A stretch of DNA of 60,235 nucleotides from the NCBI GenBank assembly GCA_042408595.1, contig JBHOQX010000026.1, forward strand, positions 1-60,235, given 5' to 3'. The DNA comes from JBHOQX01 sp042408595 (GTDB lineage Bacteria > Chloroflexota > Chloroflexia > Chloroflexales > Roseiflexaceae). The position numbers and the translations under genes were made by a program. Below, piece by piece: positions 38,957-47,059 of the stretch. The notes under the pieces were generated by a model. That model was given only the letters and a program-made list of their open reading frames with translations, had not been told where the DNA came from and ran no database searches. The first letter of the stretch is position 1. Each line of letters opens with the position of its first letter.

Positions 38957-39523
38957 TCAGTCCTCGCGCAGCGTGATGATCTGCGTCGTTTCGCCGCGGA
39001 TGGTGTGCGACGCCACCGGCAGGCCGGTGTTGTGAACCAGGCGCTGGACGCCCTCGTTCTCGGCGAGCGAGACCGCCCGCAGGCGCCGGAAGCCGCGCAC
39101 CAGGGCCACCTGGATGAGCAGGTCGAGCAGGACCGTGCCAAGCCCTTCGCGCTGATAGTCGTCTTGAATGACGATCGCCAGTTCGGCGGTCGTCGGGTCG
39201 TCGGCGTCGCGCGCCAGGCGGGCCACGCCGATGATCGCCTCCTGCCCACTCGCCGCGCCGACGGTGGCCGCGAGCGCTGCGGCGTTGCGTGGGTCGATAT
39301 GCGAGAAGCGAAACGCCTGCTCCGCGAGGATCGTATCCGGCAGCTCGCTGGAGGTAAAGAAGCGCAGCCGGCGTGTCTCCGGCGAGAGCCGGTGGTACAG
39401 ATCGACGAGCAGCCCATCGTCTTCCGGGCGGATGTGCCGGATGCGCACCGCCCGCCCGCGCCGGGTCGCCACCTCGACGGCGCCGGCGCCAACTGGGAAT
39501 GCCTCCGCCGACGGTCCAACCAT
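38957..39523 (-). CDS. GNAT-family N-acetyltransferase
   Basis: A 188-residue acyltransferase. The conserved start of this subgroup is VRIRHIRPEDDGLLVDLYHRLSPE, with HIDPRNAAALAA and the acetyl-CoA pyrophosphate loop in IQDDYQREGLGTVLLDLLI (Q-x-x-G-x-G/A). It resembles the GNAT half of bacterial protein acetyltransferases such as Pat/AcuA, but lacks the ligase domain. The ATG at 39523 follows GGGAGGAGCAGG and was preferred to 39583. A TTGACG-18-TATACT promoter lies ~30 bp upstream. Confidence 0.9.
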   Translation of the reverse strand: MVGPSAEAFPVGAGAVEVATRRGRAVRIRHIRPEDDGLLVDLYHRLSPETRRLRFFTSSELPDTILAEQAFRFSHIDPRNAAALAATVGAASGQEAIIGVARLARDADDPTTAELAIVIQDDYQREGLGTVLLDLLIQVALVRGFRRLRAVSLAENEGVQRLVHNTGLPVASHTIRGETTQIITLRED

Positions 39524-39553
39524 CGCTCCTGCTCCTCCCGTGCGTTCGGTTGG

Positions 39554-39583
39554 AGTATACGTGCTGGCGCGGCGGCGCGTCAA
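39554..39583 (-). promoter_or_regulatory. Promoter of the GNAT gene
   Basis: The minus strand has TTGACG, 18 bp, then TATACT. It is close enough (24-nt leader) to support the ATG at 39523. It may also drive the CoA transferase gene. Confidence 0.6.
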
Positions 39584-39745
39584 ATCGGGCGGTGGGCCTG
39601 CGTCTGATACAATACCGGCGGCGATTGCGGATCGCGGACTGCGGGCGGCTTGCTGTCGCGATACGCGCTTTTTCTAAGCCAGCTCTCGGAGCGGCGCCTG
39701 ATCGTCATCCCTGGCCCGCGTACCGATCCGCGCTGCGGCCCTCGT

Positions 39746-39783
39746 GCACCGGGTGGGGCGCCTCGGTGCGCTCCACCCGGTGC
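39746..39783. other. Strong 16-bp hairpin in a leader region
   Basis: GCACCGGGTGGGGCGC (39746-39761) pairs with GCGCTCCACCCGGTGC (39768-39783) through 16 positions, one a G-U. The loop is 6 nt. It lies 44 bp before the ATG of the zinc-ribbon gene at 39828. No U tract follows. A TACAAT -10-like box is at 39608. It may be a structured leader element or a repeat; no known riboswitch pattern was recognised. Confidence 0.5.
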
Positions 39784-39827
39784 GCCTGCCATCGCCGGCG
39801 CACTGATCGTCTTGTGGAGATTCCATT

Positions 39828-40247
39828 ATGCCTGAATCTCGCTTCCTGGTGCGCGAGGTACATAATTACGGCGGATTCTTCGGCGGCGAGACGGTGACGC
39901 TCACCGCCGCGCCGGAGGCCACGCCGAACGACGAGCGCACGTTGACGATCGACCAGGCGGCGCTGGTGAACGTACGCGACCGGCATACGATCACAGCGGG
40001 GATGGTGCTGGAGCTGGTCTTCGCCGGGGAGCGCGTGGAGCGGGCGGAACTGCTGGCTGCCGCCAGCCAGGCGGAGCTGCGCGCAGCGCTCGGCCCGCCG
40101 CACCTGCCGCCGACCCTCGACGGGCCGGCTGTGCTCAGCTACCGCTGCGACGTCTGCGGCCTGTGGGTGGCCGGTGCGCCAGAGGGCGGGCGCTGCCGGG
40201 CGTGCGGCGCGCCGGGTTCGGCAGGCGCAGTGCAACATGCGGCGTGA
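39828..40247 (+). CDS. Unknown protein with C-terminal zinc ribbon
   Basis: 139 residues. The N-terminal ~95 residues look like a mixed beta domain (FLVREVHNYGGFFGGETVTL ... ITAGMVLELVFAGERVERAEL) with no family I can name. The C-terminus holds two Cys pairs, RCDVCGLWVAG and RCRACGAPG, a rubredoxin-like or zinc-ribbon knuckle. A metal-binding or nucleic-acid-binding role is plausible but unproven. TGGAGA lies 8 bp before the ATG. It converges on tsaD across a repeat element. Confidence 0.75.
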   Translation: MPESRFLVREVHNYGGFFGGETVTLTAAPEATPNDERTLTIDQAALVNVRDRHTITAGMVLELVFAGERVERAELLAAASQAELRAALGPPHLPPTLDGPAVLSYRCDVCGLWVAGAPEGGRCRACGAPGSAGAVQHAA

Positions 40248-40252
40248 AAATG

Positions 40253-40407
40253 CGACAGTTGAACCGGGGAGGTTTGGCGGGCTGTGCCATCCGCGATTTT
40301 TCTGCGGCGCGGTCGGCGGCGCCGCCGATCGCGCCGCGGGCAGGAATATCCGCCGGGGGCCGCCGGCCCCCAACGCCCCCGCCAGAGGCGTTTCGGACAC
40401 CCTCTGA
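40253..40407. repeat. Terminal-inverted-repeat element family, copy D (diverged)
   Basis: Its left part (GGGGAGGTTTGGCGGGCTG) is the reverse complement of the right half of copies A and B. Its right end (CAACGCCCCCGCCAGAGGCG, then TTTCGGACACCCTCTGA) matches the right end of copy C. The centre contains GGGGGCCGCCGGCCCCC. The terminal repeats are poorly preserved. It fills the gap between the zinc-ribbon gene and tsaD. Confidence 0.55.
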
Positions 40408-40418
40408 ACTTTGCACTG

Positions 40419-41618
40419 TTAGACGAGCCCCAGGTTCGGGTCCACGTCCAACCCCCAGTCGCTCTGGACGCCGGCGCCGAAGCGGTAGAAGGCCGCGGCG
40501 GCGACCATCGCGGCGTTGTCGGTGCAGAGCGCGGGCGGCGGCCAGCGCACCGGCACGCTCGCCCGGCGCGCCATCTCCTCGCGCAGGCGCGTGTTCGCGG
40601 CGACGCCCCCGGCCAGCAGGATTTCGGTGGCCCCGAAGGCCCGTGCCGCGTCCACCGTCTTAGCCACCAACACATCCACCACCGACTCCTGAAACGCCGC
40701 GGCGAGCTGGGCCGTCCATGCGTTCAGCGGTTGGAGGGTGGAGGATGGAGATCGGAGATCGCGATCAGGCGGAGCCGTCTGCGAAACCACTGGCTCCTGA
40801 CGTTTAGGTTCTGGCTTCTGACTTCTGATCTCTGGCACGACCCGCGCTTCGCGCTGCTGGCGCGCCTGCACCTGGTGCAGCACGGCGGTCTTGAGACCGC
40901 TGAAGGAGAAATCGTAGCTATCGCGCAGCCAGGCGCGCGGGAGTGTCACGCCGCCGGGGGCGCCCTTCGCTGCCCGTTCGATCGCCGGGCCGCCGGGGAA
41001 GCCGAGGCCCATGATCCGCGCCGCCTTGTCGAACGCCTCGCCCGCCGCGTCGTCGCGGGTGCGGCCCAGCAGCCGGTAGCGCCCGTGCCCCTCCAGCAGC
41101 ACCAGCAGCGTGTGCCCGCCGGAGACGACCAGGGCGATCAGCGGGAACAGAGGGGGCAGGGTTCGGGGGGCAGCGGGCAGATGCGGCGATTCATTCTCTT
41201 GGCCCCTGACCCCTGACCCCTGGCCCCTGGCGTCGAGCCAATTCGCATAAATATGCGCCTCGATATGATTCACGCCGATGAACGGCAGGCCGCGGCCCCA
41301 GGCGATCGCCTTGGCGGCGTTCAGACCGGTGAGCAGCGCGCCCGACAGACCGGGGCCGTAGGTCGCGGCGACAGCATCCAGCGCCCCCCAGCCGCCCGGC
41401 AGCCGCCCCAGCGCCTCCTCGATCACCGTCGGCAGCGCCAGGATGTGCTGGCGCGAGGCGACCTCCGGCACCACGCCGCCGTAGCGCCGGTGCTCGTCGA
41501 TCTGCGAGGCGACGACATTGGCGACGATCTCGCGCCCGCCGCGCACGATCGCCGCCGCCGTTTCGTCGCACGATGTCTCCAGCGCCAGGATCGTAAACGT
41601 ATCGGGAAGCTCGTTCAT
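40419..41618 (-). CDS. tsaD: tRNA N6-threonylcarbamoyladenosine transferase TsaD, with two extra segments
   Basis: 399 residues; usual length is about 340. It transfers the threonylcarbamoyl group to A37 of ANN-decoding tRNAs. Motifs are ILALETSCDETAAAIV, the metal ligands HIEAH (~116), VVSGGHTLLVLL, SFSGLKTAVLHQVQ, and LAGGVAANTRLRE near the C-terminus. The extra length comes from two low-complexity segments: ~25 residues after YANWLDA (41155-41240) and ~40 residues after LHQVQARQQ (40725-40850). Both are encoded by repeat words seen between genes. The start at 41618 is fixed by the family N-terminus. It may still be active, since the core motifs are intact. Confidence 0.95.
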   Translation of the reverse strand: MNELPDTFTILALETSCDETAAAIVRGGREIVANVVASQIDEHRRYGGVVPEVASRQHILALPTVIEEALGRLPGGWGALDAVAATYGPGLSGALLTGLNAAKAIAWGRGLPFIGVNHIEAHIYANWLDARGQGSGVRGQENESPHLPAAPRTLPPLFPLIALVVSGGHTLLVLLEGHGRYRLLGRTRDDAAGEAFDKAARIMGLGFPGGPAIERAAKGAPGGVTLPRAWLRDSYDFSFSGLKTAVLHQVQARQQREARVVPEIRSQKPEPKRQEPVVSQTAPPDRDLRSPSSTLQPLNAWTAQLAAAFQESVVDVLVAKTVDAARAFGATEILLAGGVAANTRLREEMARRASVPVRWPPPALCTDNAAMVAAAAFYRFGAGVQSDWGLDVDPNLGLV

Positions 41619-41705
41619 GGAGATGAAGCGGCGCGCCGCACGGATGAAAAAGCGATTACAGTCGCCTGCGCCGCCCACGGCGCGCGCATGGCTTGCGTAT
41701 CCGGT

Positions 41706-41714
41706 ATTTTACCA
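41706..41714 (-). promoter_or_regulatory. Extended -10 promoter of tsaD
   Basis: The minus strand reads TGGTAAAAT, an extended -10 about 88 bp before the tsaD start. It is divergent from the amidase gene, whose own promoter is unclear; a 10-bp ATCGTACGAT palindrome lies at ~41786. Confidence 0.4.
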
Positions 41715-41846
41715 CGCGGCGTGGATGCGCGCCGCCGCCTGTCAGCCGGCTATCAGGCGGCTGTCAGATAACCGCTTGCACCCTATCGTACGATGAGGGC
41801 CAGGGAGCGGAATGGCCTGCCTTGCGACCCGACGGAGACCCGACCC

Positions 41847-44288
41847 ATGCGCTACCGCCCGATCCTCGCCGCGCTCTGCTGCGTCGTCCTGCTTGTCCTC
41901 CTCGCCGGCGCCGTCCCGGTCTCGACGGCGCAGCCGCCCGCCTGGGACGGACGCCCCGACCAGGTGACGCTGCGCCCCGGCGACGCGCCCGCCAGCCAGT
42001 CGGTCACACCCGGCTTCGATTATGCCTCGCCGCCGACCGAGGCGCCCCGGCCGTTCACCCACCTGCTCGTCCGCCGCGAGGCGCGGGTGCCGGCCGGCGC
42101 GGCGGTCTCGCTGTTCGTGCGCGCCTCCGCCGACGGCGCGACCTGGACGAACTGGCAGGAACTGGGCGAGAACGACGACCTGTGGCAGCCCTCCGACGGG
42201 CCGGACGTGCAGTGGAGCCAGACGATCGATGTCGGCGGGACGGCGCGCTTCTGGCAGGTGCGCGGTTTCTACACCCCGGCGCCCGATGGAGCGCGCCCGG
42301 AGTTGGTCAGTGTGCAGGTCAACACGGTGGACGCCGGCACGCCCCCGCCGCCGGCGCCGGCCCTCACCGCCATCGGCAAGCCGGCGGTCGTCTCGCGCAC
42401 TGCCTGGGGCTGCCCAGACGGCCAGGGCAGCCGGGTCGCACCCGACTACTACCCGGTCAACCACATGGTCGTGCACCATACCGCGGACAGCAACACGCTG
42501 GTCGGGAACGAGCCAAACTGGGCGGCGCGGGTGCGCGCCGAGTGGGCGTTCCATACCTACACCCGCGGCTGGGGCGATGTCGGCTACAACTACCTGATCG
42601 ACCCGAACGGAGTGGTCTACGAGGGGCGGGCCGGCGGCGACGACGCGGTCGCGTTCCACGACACCGGCAATTACGGTTCGATGGGGGTGGTGCTGATCGG
42701 CACCTACTCCGACGTGCCGCCGACGGACGCGGCGCAGGACGCGTTGGTGCGGCTGCTGGCCTGGAAGGCCGGCCAGAAGGACATCGACCCGATCGGGAGT
42801 TCGTTCTACTACGGCTGCTCGATCTCGAAATATTGCGCGCCGTTCACTCCCGGGGCGATCGTGCCGAACATCGCCGGGCACCGCCAGGTCACGCCCGGCC
42901 ATACCACCTGCCCCGGCGATCGGGCGGCGGACATCCTGCCATCGATCCGCAGCCGCGTGGCGAATATGCTGGGCGACGGCGCGTCGCCGCCCCCGCCCCC
43001 GCCGGCCGGCCAGGCGGAGCTGCTCGACGTGCGGCTCGACCGGACCGCGGTCAGCGCCGGGGAGCTGCTGAAGGTCACGTTCGTCGTGCGCAACAGCGGC
43101 GGCACTACCCTGCGCGGCCAGGATCCGCGCGTGCCGCTAGGGGCGGACGGCGCGCCCGACCCGGCGAACGACGGCTACGTCTACGACCAGGGCGAGTGTT
43201 TCATCGGCAACACCAGCGGTAGCTACCCGGCCTATCCCAAAGAGACCAACCGCGTGCGCGTGACGCTCGGCACGCCGGATTGGGACAGCAGCAGCGGCGG
43301 CTCGTGCGCCGGGGCGACCGGCAACAACCCGTGGCGCTGGGGGCTCAACCGCGACCTGCCGCCCGGCGCGACCGACACCGTGATCGGCTATGTGCGCTTC
43401 CGTGTGCCGGGCACGTACACGCTGCAGGCCAATATCGTCCAGGAGTACATCGGCTACTTCTACCAGAACCAGCCGTTCCGCACCCTGATGGTGCAGGTCG
43501 GTCCGGAGAAGCTGGCCCCGGCGGCGGCGGAGTACGACGCGCTGCTCCAGCCGCTGGCGCGCGTCTACCGGCTCGGCCCGATCCCGGACAACTTCCTGGC
43601 GCGCACCGCCAATCCGCTCTCCATCCCGCGCGGCGAGTACGTCGGCAGCTTCCCGTGGGAGGGCTCGACGATCGATTGGGGAGACGGCGGACCGTTCGGC
43701 CTGAGCGACCAGTTCCTGATCGAGCAGACGCGCAGCCTCATCGCGCCGGTGAGCGGGCGCTATACCTTCCGCACCACCAGCGACGACGGCTCATGGCTCT
43801 GGGTGGACGGCCAGCCGGTCGTGATCAACAACGGGCTGCACCCCGCGACGGATGAGACCGGTTCGATCGAACTGAGCGCCGGGCCACACGTCCTGTCGTT
43901 CAAATACTTCGAGCGGCATGGTCAGGCGGTGGCGGGGTACGCCATCCAGCCGCCCGGCGCGGACGACTTCATCTCGGTGCCGGACGCGCTCGGCGGCGGC
44001 GCGCGGCGGCTCGGCGGGACGTACTACCAGTACCCGGAGCTGACCGTCGCGGCGGACGACCAGGGCGGCACGGGTGTGGCGCGTATCCGCTGGGCCTGGG
44101 ATGGCGCGCCGTGGCAGGAGCAGGCCGGCGGGCTGCTGCGCCTCGGCCGGCTGCAAAACGGGACGTACCGCCTGCGCTACCAGGCCATCGACAACGCCGG
44201 GAACGCCGGCCCGGAGGAGACGCTGGCCTTCACGGTCAACCCTGACCTGCAGGTGCGGCAGGTGTTTCTGCCGGTCGGGGGCCGGTAG
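41847..44288 (+). CDS. Secreted PGRP/amidase-domain protein with PA14-like domain
   Basis: 813 residues. The signal peptide starts MRYRPILAALCCVVLLVLLA. A beta-rich N-domain (~40-190) precedes a peptidoglycan-recognition/amidase_2 domain (~195-375). Its zinc ligands are visible: the His in MVVHHTAD, the His in NIAGHRQVTPGH and the Cys in TTCPGD. It should cut the N-acetylmuramoyl-L-alanine bond. A CARDB-like region (~400-555), a PA14-like domain (~575-715, with YTFRTTSDDGSWLWVDGQ) and a Big-type domain follow. The protein ends in VRQVFLPVGGR, similar to the C-terminal 'FLPLV-R' ends of many Chloroflexota exported proteins. GGAGAC precedes the ATG. Confidence 0.9.
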   Translation: MRYRPILAALCCVVLLVLLAGAVPVSTAQPPAWDGRPDQVTLRPGDAPASQSVTPGFDYASPPTEAPRPFTHLLVRREARVPAGAAVSLFVRASADGATWTNWQELGENDDLWQPSDGPDVQWSQTIDVGGTARFWQVRGFYTPAPDGARPELVSVQVNTVDAGTPPPPAPALTAIGKPAVVSRTAWGCPDGQGSRVAPDYYPVNHMVVHHTADSNTLVGNEPNWAARVRAEWAFHTYTRGWGDVGYNYLIDPNGVVYEGRAGGDDAVAFHDTGNYGSMGVVLIGTYSDVPPTDAAQDALVRLLAWKAGQKDIDPIGSSFYYGCSISKYCAPFTPGAIVPNIAGHRQVTPGHTTCPGDRAADILPSIRSRVANMLGDGASPPPPPPAGQAELLDVRLDRTAVSAGELLKVTFVVRNSGGTTLRGQDPRVPLGADGAPDPANDGYVYDQGECFIGNTSGSYPAYPKETNRVRVTLGTPDWDSSSGGSCAGATGNNPWRWGLNRDLPPGATDTVIGYVRFRVPGTYTLQANIVQEYIGYFYQNQPFRTLMVQVGPEKLAPAAAEYDALLQPLARVYRLGPIPDNFLARTANPLSIPRGEYVGSFPWEGSTIDWGDGGPFGLSDQFLIEQTRSLIAPVSGRYTFRTTSDDGSWLWVDGQPVVINNGLHPATDETGSIELSAGPHVLSFKYFERHGQAVAGYAIQPPGADDFISVPDALGGGARRLGGTYYQYPELTVAADDQGGTGVARIRWAWDGAPWQEQAGGLLRLGRLQNGTYRLRYQAIDNAGNAGPEETLAFTVNPDLQVRQVFLPVGGR

Positions 44289-44382
44289 GGCGCGCTACGG
44301 TGAGCGAGTGACACGATGAGACGATGACACGGCGACACGCTATCCTTCATTCCTTCGTCCTCCACCATCCCCCGCCCGCGTG

Positions 44383-46758
44383 TCACACCTCCGTCTCGCT
44401 CCCCGGCGCGAGGGGCAGCGTGCGCCCGCCGTGGCGAAACACCCCGCCGACGCCCGGCGGCAGCGCCACCCGCCCGCGGAGCGCGCCGCCCTCCTGCCGC
44501 AGCTCCACAGCGATCGCGCCGCGCGGGTGGACCAGCCGCCCCCGCACCCAGGCCAGCGGCCCCGGCTGCGGCGCGATCTCGACCCGCTCGAAGCCGAACC
44601 CCTCGGGGCGGACACCCAGGATCGTCGCGAAGTAGTGGTAGAGCGGGTGCGAGCCCCAGCCGTGGCAATCCGAACGGCTCGGCTCAGGCATCTCGATCGG
44701 CGCGACGAAGCCGCGCTCGGCCAGCTCGAACCACAGGCCCATGCGGCCGAGCAGCGCGTCCGCCCGACCCAGCAGGCGGTAGGCCTCGAACAAATAGTGG
44801 GTGAAGGAGATCGTGGTGCGGGCGAGGCCGGGGTCGGCGAGCAGCCCGGCGGCCACACGCTCGCGTTGCCCATCGTCGAGCAGCCCGCTGAGCAGCGCCA
44901 GGCACTGGCTGTGCTCGGAGAAGCTCCGATGGGCCGGATCGTCGGCGAACAGGTCGCGCTCCGCGTCCCAGAAGACTTCGGTCAGGCGGGCCGCCAGCTC
45001 CGCCGCCCGCCGCCGGTTGCGCGCCGCCAGCTCCGGCTCGCCCAGCCAGGCCTCCAGCTCGGCGATGGCCACAAGGGTGTGCGCCAGCAGCCAGTTGAGC
45101 GGGCCGCTCGGCCCCGTCGCGCCGCCGGGCGGCACACCGCTCTCCCACGTCGGAACCCAGTCGAGGTACGGCCAGCCGCCCGGCGCGCCCACCAGCCCGT
45201 CGGGGCCGATCAGCCGCCCGAAGCTCTCGATGGTCGCCCGCACGCCCGGCATCAGCCCGGCAACAAACGCCCGATCGCCGCGCCAGCGGGCGTAGTCGCC
45301 GACCATCAGCGCCCACCAGAGCGCGAAGGACGGGATCACCTGCCGCACGCGCGTCGGGTAGCGCGCCTGAGTGAGGCCGCTCGCCAGGCGCGAGGCGTCG
45401 AACATCCGCAGCGCCTTGCGCGGCAGCCGGTCGTCCCGGCTCATCACATACGTCACGAGCGTCTCCAGCCGGGTGTCGCTGGCGTACATCAACTGCTCGT
45501 AGTACGGGCTGTCGGCGTAAGTCTCGTGCGCGCTGGCCTGCACGCCGCGCACCAGCAAGGGCACGACCTGCGCCAGCCGCCCGTCGCTCGCCGCGAACGC
45601 GCTCTCCATCTCCAGCGGGTAGCGCGTCTCGCGCAGCGTGAGGCGCTCGATCGTCAGCGGTGCGGCGCCGGTGGAGACGGCCAGCTCCAGGTAGCGCCCG
45701 GCCTGCCACCAGAGTGTGGTGAAGCGCCGCTGCGGGCCGCCGTCCGGCAGAAATGTGTCGCCCACACCGCAGAAATACTTGCCCTCGATCGCGTTGCGGT
45801 CGCCCTTGCGGTTGTGCCACCAGACCGGCTCGGTGTAGAGCGACTCGGCCCAGAGGAGCCGCACGGTCGCGCCGGCGCCGCCGGAGGTGACGATCTCCGG
45901 GTAGGCGCAGAAATAGTTCCCCAGGTCGATAATCACCCGGCGGGCGGTATGGGGCGGCACGGACACCGCGCCGCGCCCGGCCAGCAGATCGGCCCAGCCC
46001 GGCTCGCCGACCAGGTGGTCGGCGGCGCGCACGGGGATCGGCTGTGTCTCCAGCGACGGCACAGCAGCGACCAGCCGGACGCTTCCGGCGCGCAGCTCGC
46101 GCTCCAGCATCGGCGGGAGCGTCGCCGGGCAAAGGCGGTGCGCCGCGGGCATCTCCAGGCCGTCCGGCGCGCCGGCGCGCTCGTCGGTGGGCGCGGCCGG
46201 CTGCCAGCCGCTCCCCTCGCCGCACTCCACGCCCCAGGGGTATGCCCGCCCGTCGATCAAGAGATTCGCGCCGGTGCCCCAGGCCGGGCTCGGATCGACG
46301 AACGTGTAGCCGGGGAGCAGCTTCGCCTCCCACGCGGCGCGGCCGGTGGCCAGCAGGTCGGTGAAGGGCGGCTCCGGCGCGAACAGCAAGCCGTGGCGGA
46401 CGCGCATCTGGGCGTACGGGGCCAGCGCCCCCAGCGACCAGACCCGGGCCGCCAGGACATGCGCGCCTGCCGCGAGGGCGAGCTCGTAGGTCTCGAAGAA
46501 CCAGTGATCGGCATCGCCGCGCTCGCTGCCGCGCCCGATCCGCTCGCCGTCGAGGAACAGCTCGTACCGCTCGTCGGCGGTGACATGGGCGCGCACCGTC
46601 GCCGGGGTGTCGAGGGTGAAGCGCAGGCGGTAGGCGGCGACGAACGGCGGCTCGCCGGCGCCCGGCACGGCGATCCATGCGCACGGCCAGCGCCCGCGCT
46701 CCGCCCAGGGCGCCTCCGGCCCGGGCGGGAAGGGCATGTCGGTGATGAGAATGCGCAT
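44383..46758 (-). CDS. GH78-like alpha-L-rhamnosidase
   Basis: A 791-residue glycoside hydrolase with no signal peptide, so intracellular. It has an N-terminal beta domain with VTADERYELFLDGERIGRG (~58-76). The (alpha/alpha)6 barrel runs from ~370 to ~670, with YADSPYYEQLMYASDTRLE, LIGPDGLVGAPGGWPYLDWVP, and GWGSHPLYHYFATILGVRP. The C-terminal beta domain (LAWVRGRLVHPRGAIAVELR) is typical of bacterial rhamnosidases. It probably cleaves terminal rhamnose from imported oligosaccharides. GTGGAG lies close before the ATG at 46758. It is the last gene of the lacI-ABC cluster, separated from the permease by 301 bp holding repeats. Confidence 0.85.
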   Translation of the reverse strand: MRILITDMPFPPGPEAPWAERGRWPCAWIAVPGAGEPPFVAAYRLRFTLDTPATVRAHVTADERYELFLDGERIGRGSERGDADHWFFETYELALAAGAHVLAARVWSLGALAPYAQMRVRHGLLFAPEPPFTDLLATGRAAWEAKLLPGYTFVDPSPAWGTGANLLIDGRAYPWGVECGEGSGWQPAAPTDERAGAPDGLEMPAAHRLCPATLPPMLERELRAGSVRLVAAVPSLETQPIPVRAADHLVGEPGWADLLAGRGAVSVPPHTARRVIIDLGNYFCAYPEIVTSGGAGATVRLLWAESLYTEPVWWHNRKGDRNAIEGKYFCGVGDTFLPDGGPQRRFTTLWWQAGRYLELAVSTGAAPLTIERLTLRETRYPLEMESAFAASDGRLAQVVPLLVRGVQASAHETYADSPYYEQLMYASDTRLETLVTYVMSRDDRLPRKALRMFDASRLASGLTQARYPTRVRQVIPSFALWWALMVGDYARWRGDRAFVAGLMPGVRATIESFGRLIGPDGLVGAPGGWPYLDWVPTWESGVPPGGATGPSGPLNWLLAHTLVAIAELEAWLGEPELAARNRRRAAELAARLTEVFWDAERDLFADDPAHRSFSEHSQCLALLSGLLDDGQRERVAAGLLADPGLARTTISFTHYLFEAYRLLGRADALLGRMGLWFELAERGFVAPIEMPEPSRSDCHGWGSHPLYHYFATILGVRPEGFGFERVEIAPQPGPLAWVRGRLVHPRGAIAVELRQEGGALRGRVALPPGVGGVFRHGGRTLPLAPGSETEV

Positions 46759-46788
46759 ATGCTCCACACATCCAGCGGCCACGAGTCA

Positions 46789-46860
46789 GCGGCTGTCTGC
46801 AACGCGCCCAGGAGTCGTGGAGGGCGCAGCCCGCCAAACCTCCCCGTTGCAGACAGCTTC
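46789..46860. repeat. Terminal-inverted-repeat element, copy B
   Basis: A 72-bp element whose ends share a perfect 13-bp inverted repeat: GCTGTCTGCAACG (46792-46804) and CGTTGCAGACAGC (46845-46857). The right half (GGGCGCAGCCCGCCAAACC) closely matches that of copy A. It lies in the rhamnosidase upstream region. Confidence 0.65.
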
Positions 46861-46873
46861 TCAGAAGCCAGGG

Positions 46874-46917
46874 TGTCAGACCGTCAGACGATCTGACCGT
46901 CTGACGGACAGACGATC
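46874..46917. repeat. GTCAGAC-type palindromic repeat tract
   Basis: It contains GTCAGA-CGA-TCTGAC (46883-46897) and further CAGACG / CGTCTG words. Similar words occur at 16703-16723. No gene is present here, and the rest of the gap to 47059 has nothing recognised. Confidence 0.5.
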
Positions 46918-47059
46918 TACAATCTGCACTTGCGCCGGGGGAGCCTCGCCGTGACTTCGGCCAGCGCATCGCCGGATATGCGCTTGAAGCGGGAGCTCCC
47001 AGTGGAACGCCGAACCTGCAACGCTCCACTCGCTGGCGTCCAGCCCCACTCCCTGGCTC

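Noticed and set aside
38875..39519. Fusion of the CoA transferase to an upstream domain
   Set aside because: The frame is open but overlaps the GNAT gene in another frame, is Arg/Ser-rich, and the CoA transferase has its own start and AGGGAA site at 38874.
44380..46896. An 838-codon open frame on the plus strand
   Set aside because: Antisense shadow of the GH78-like gene.
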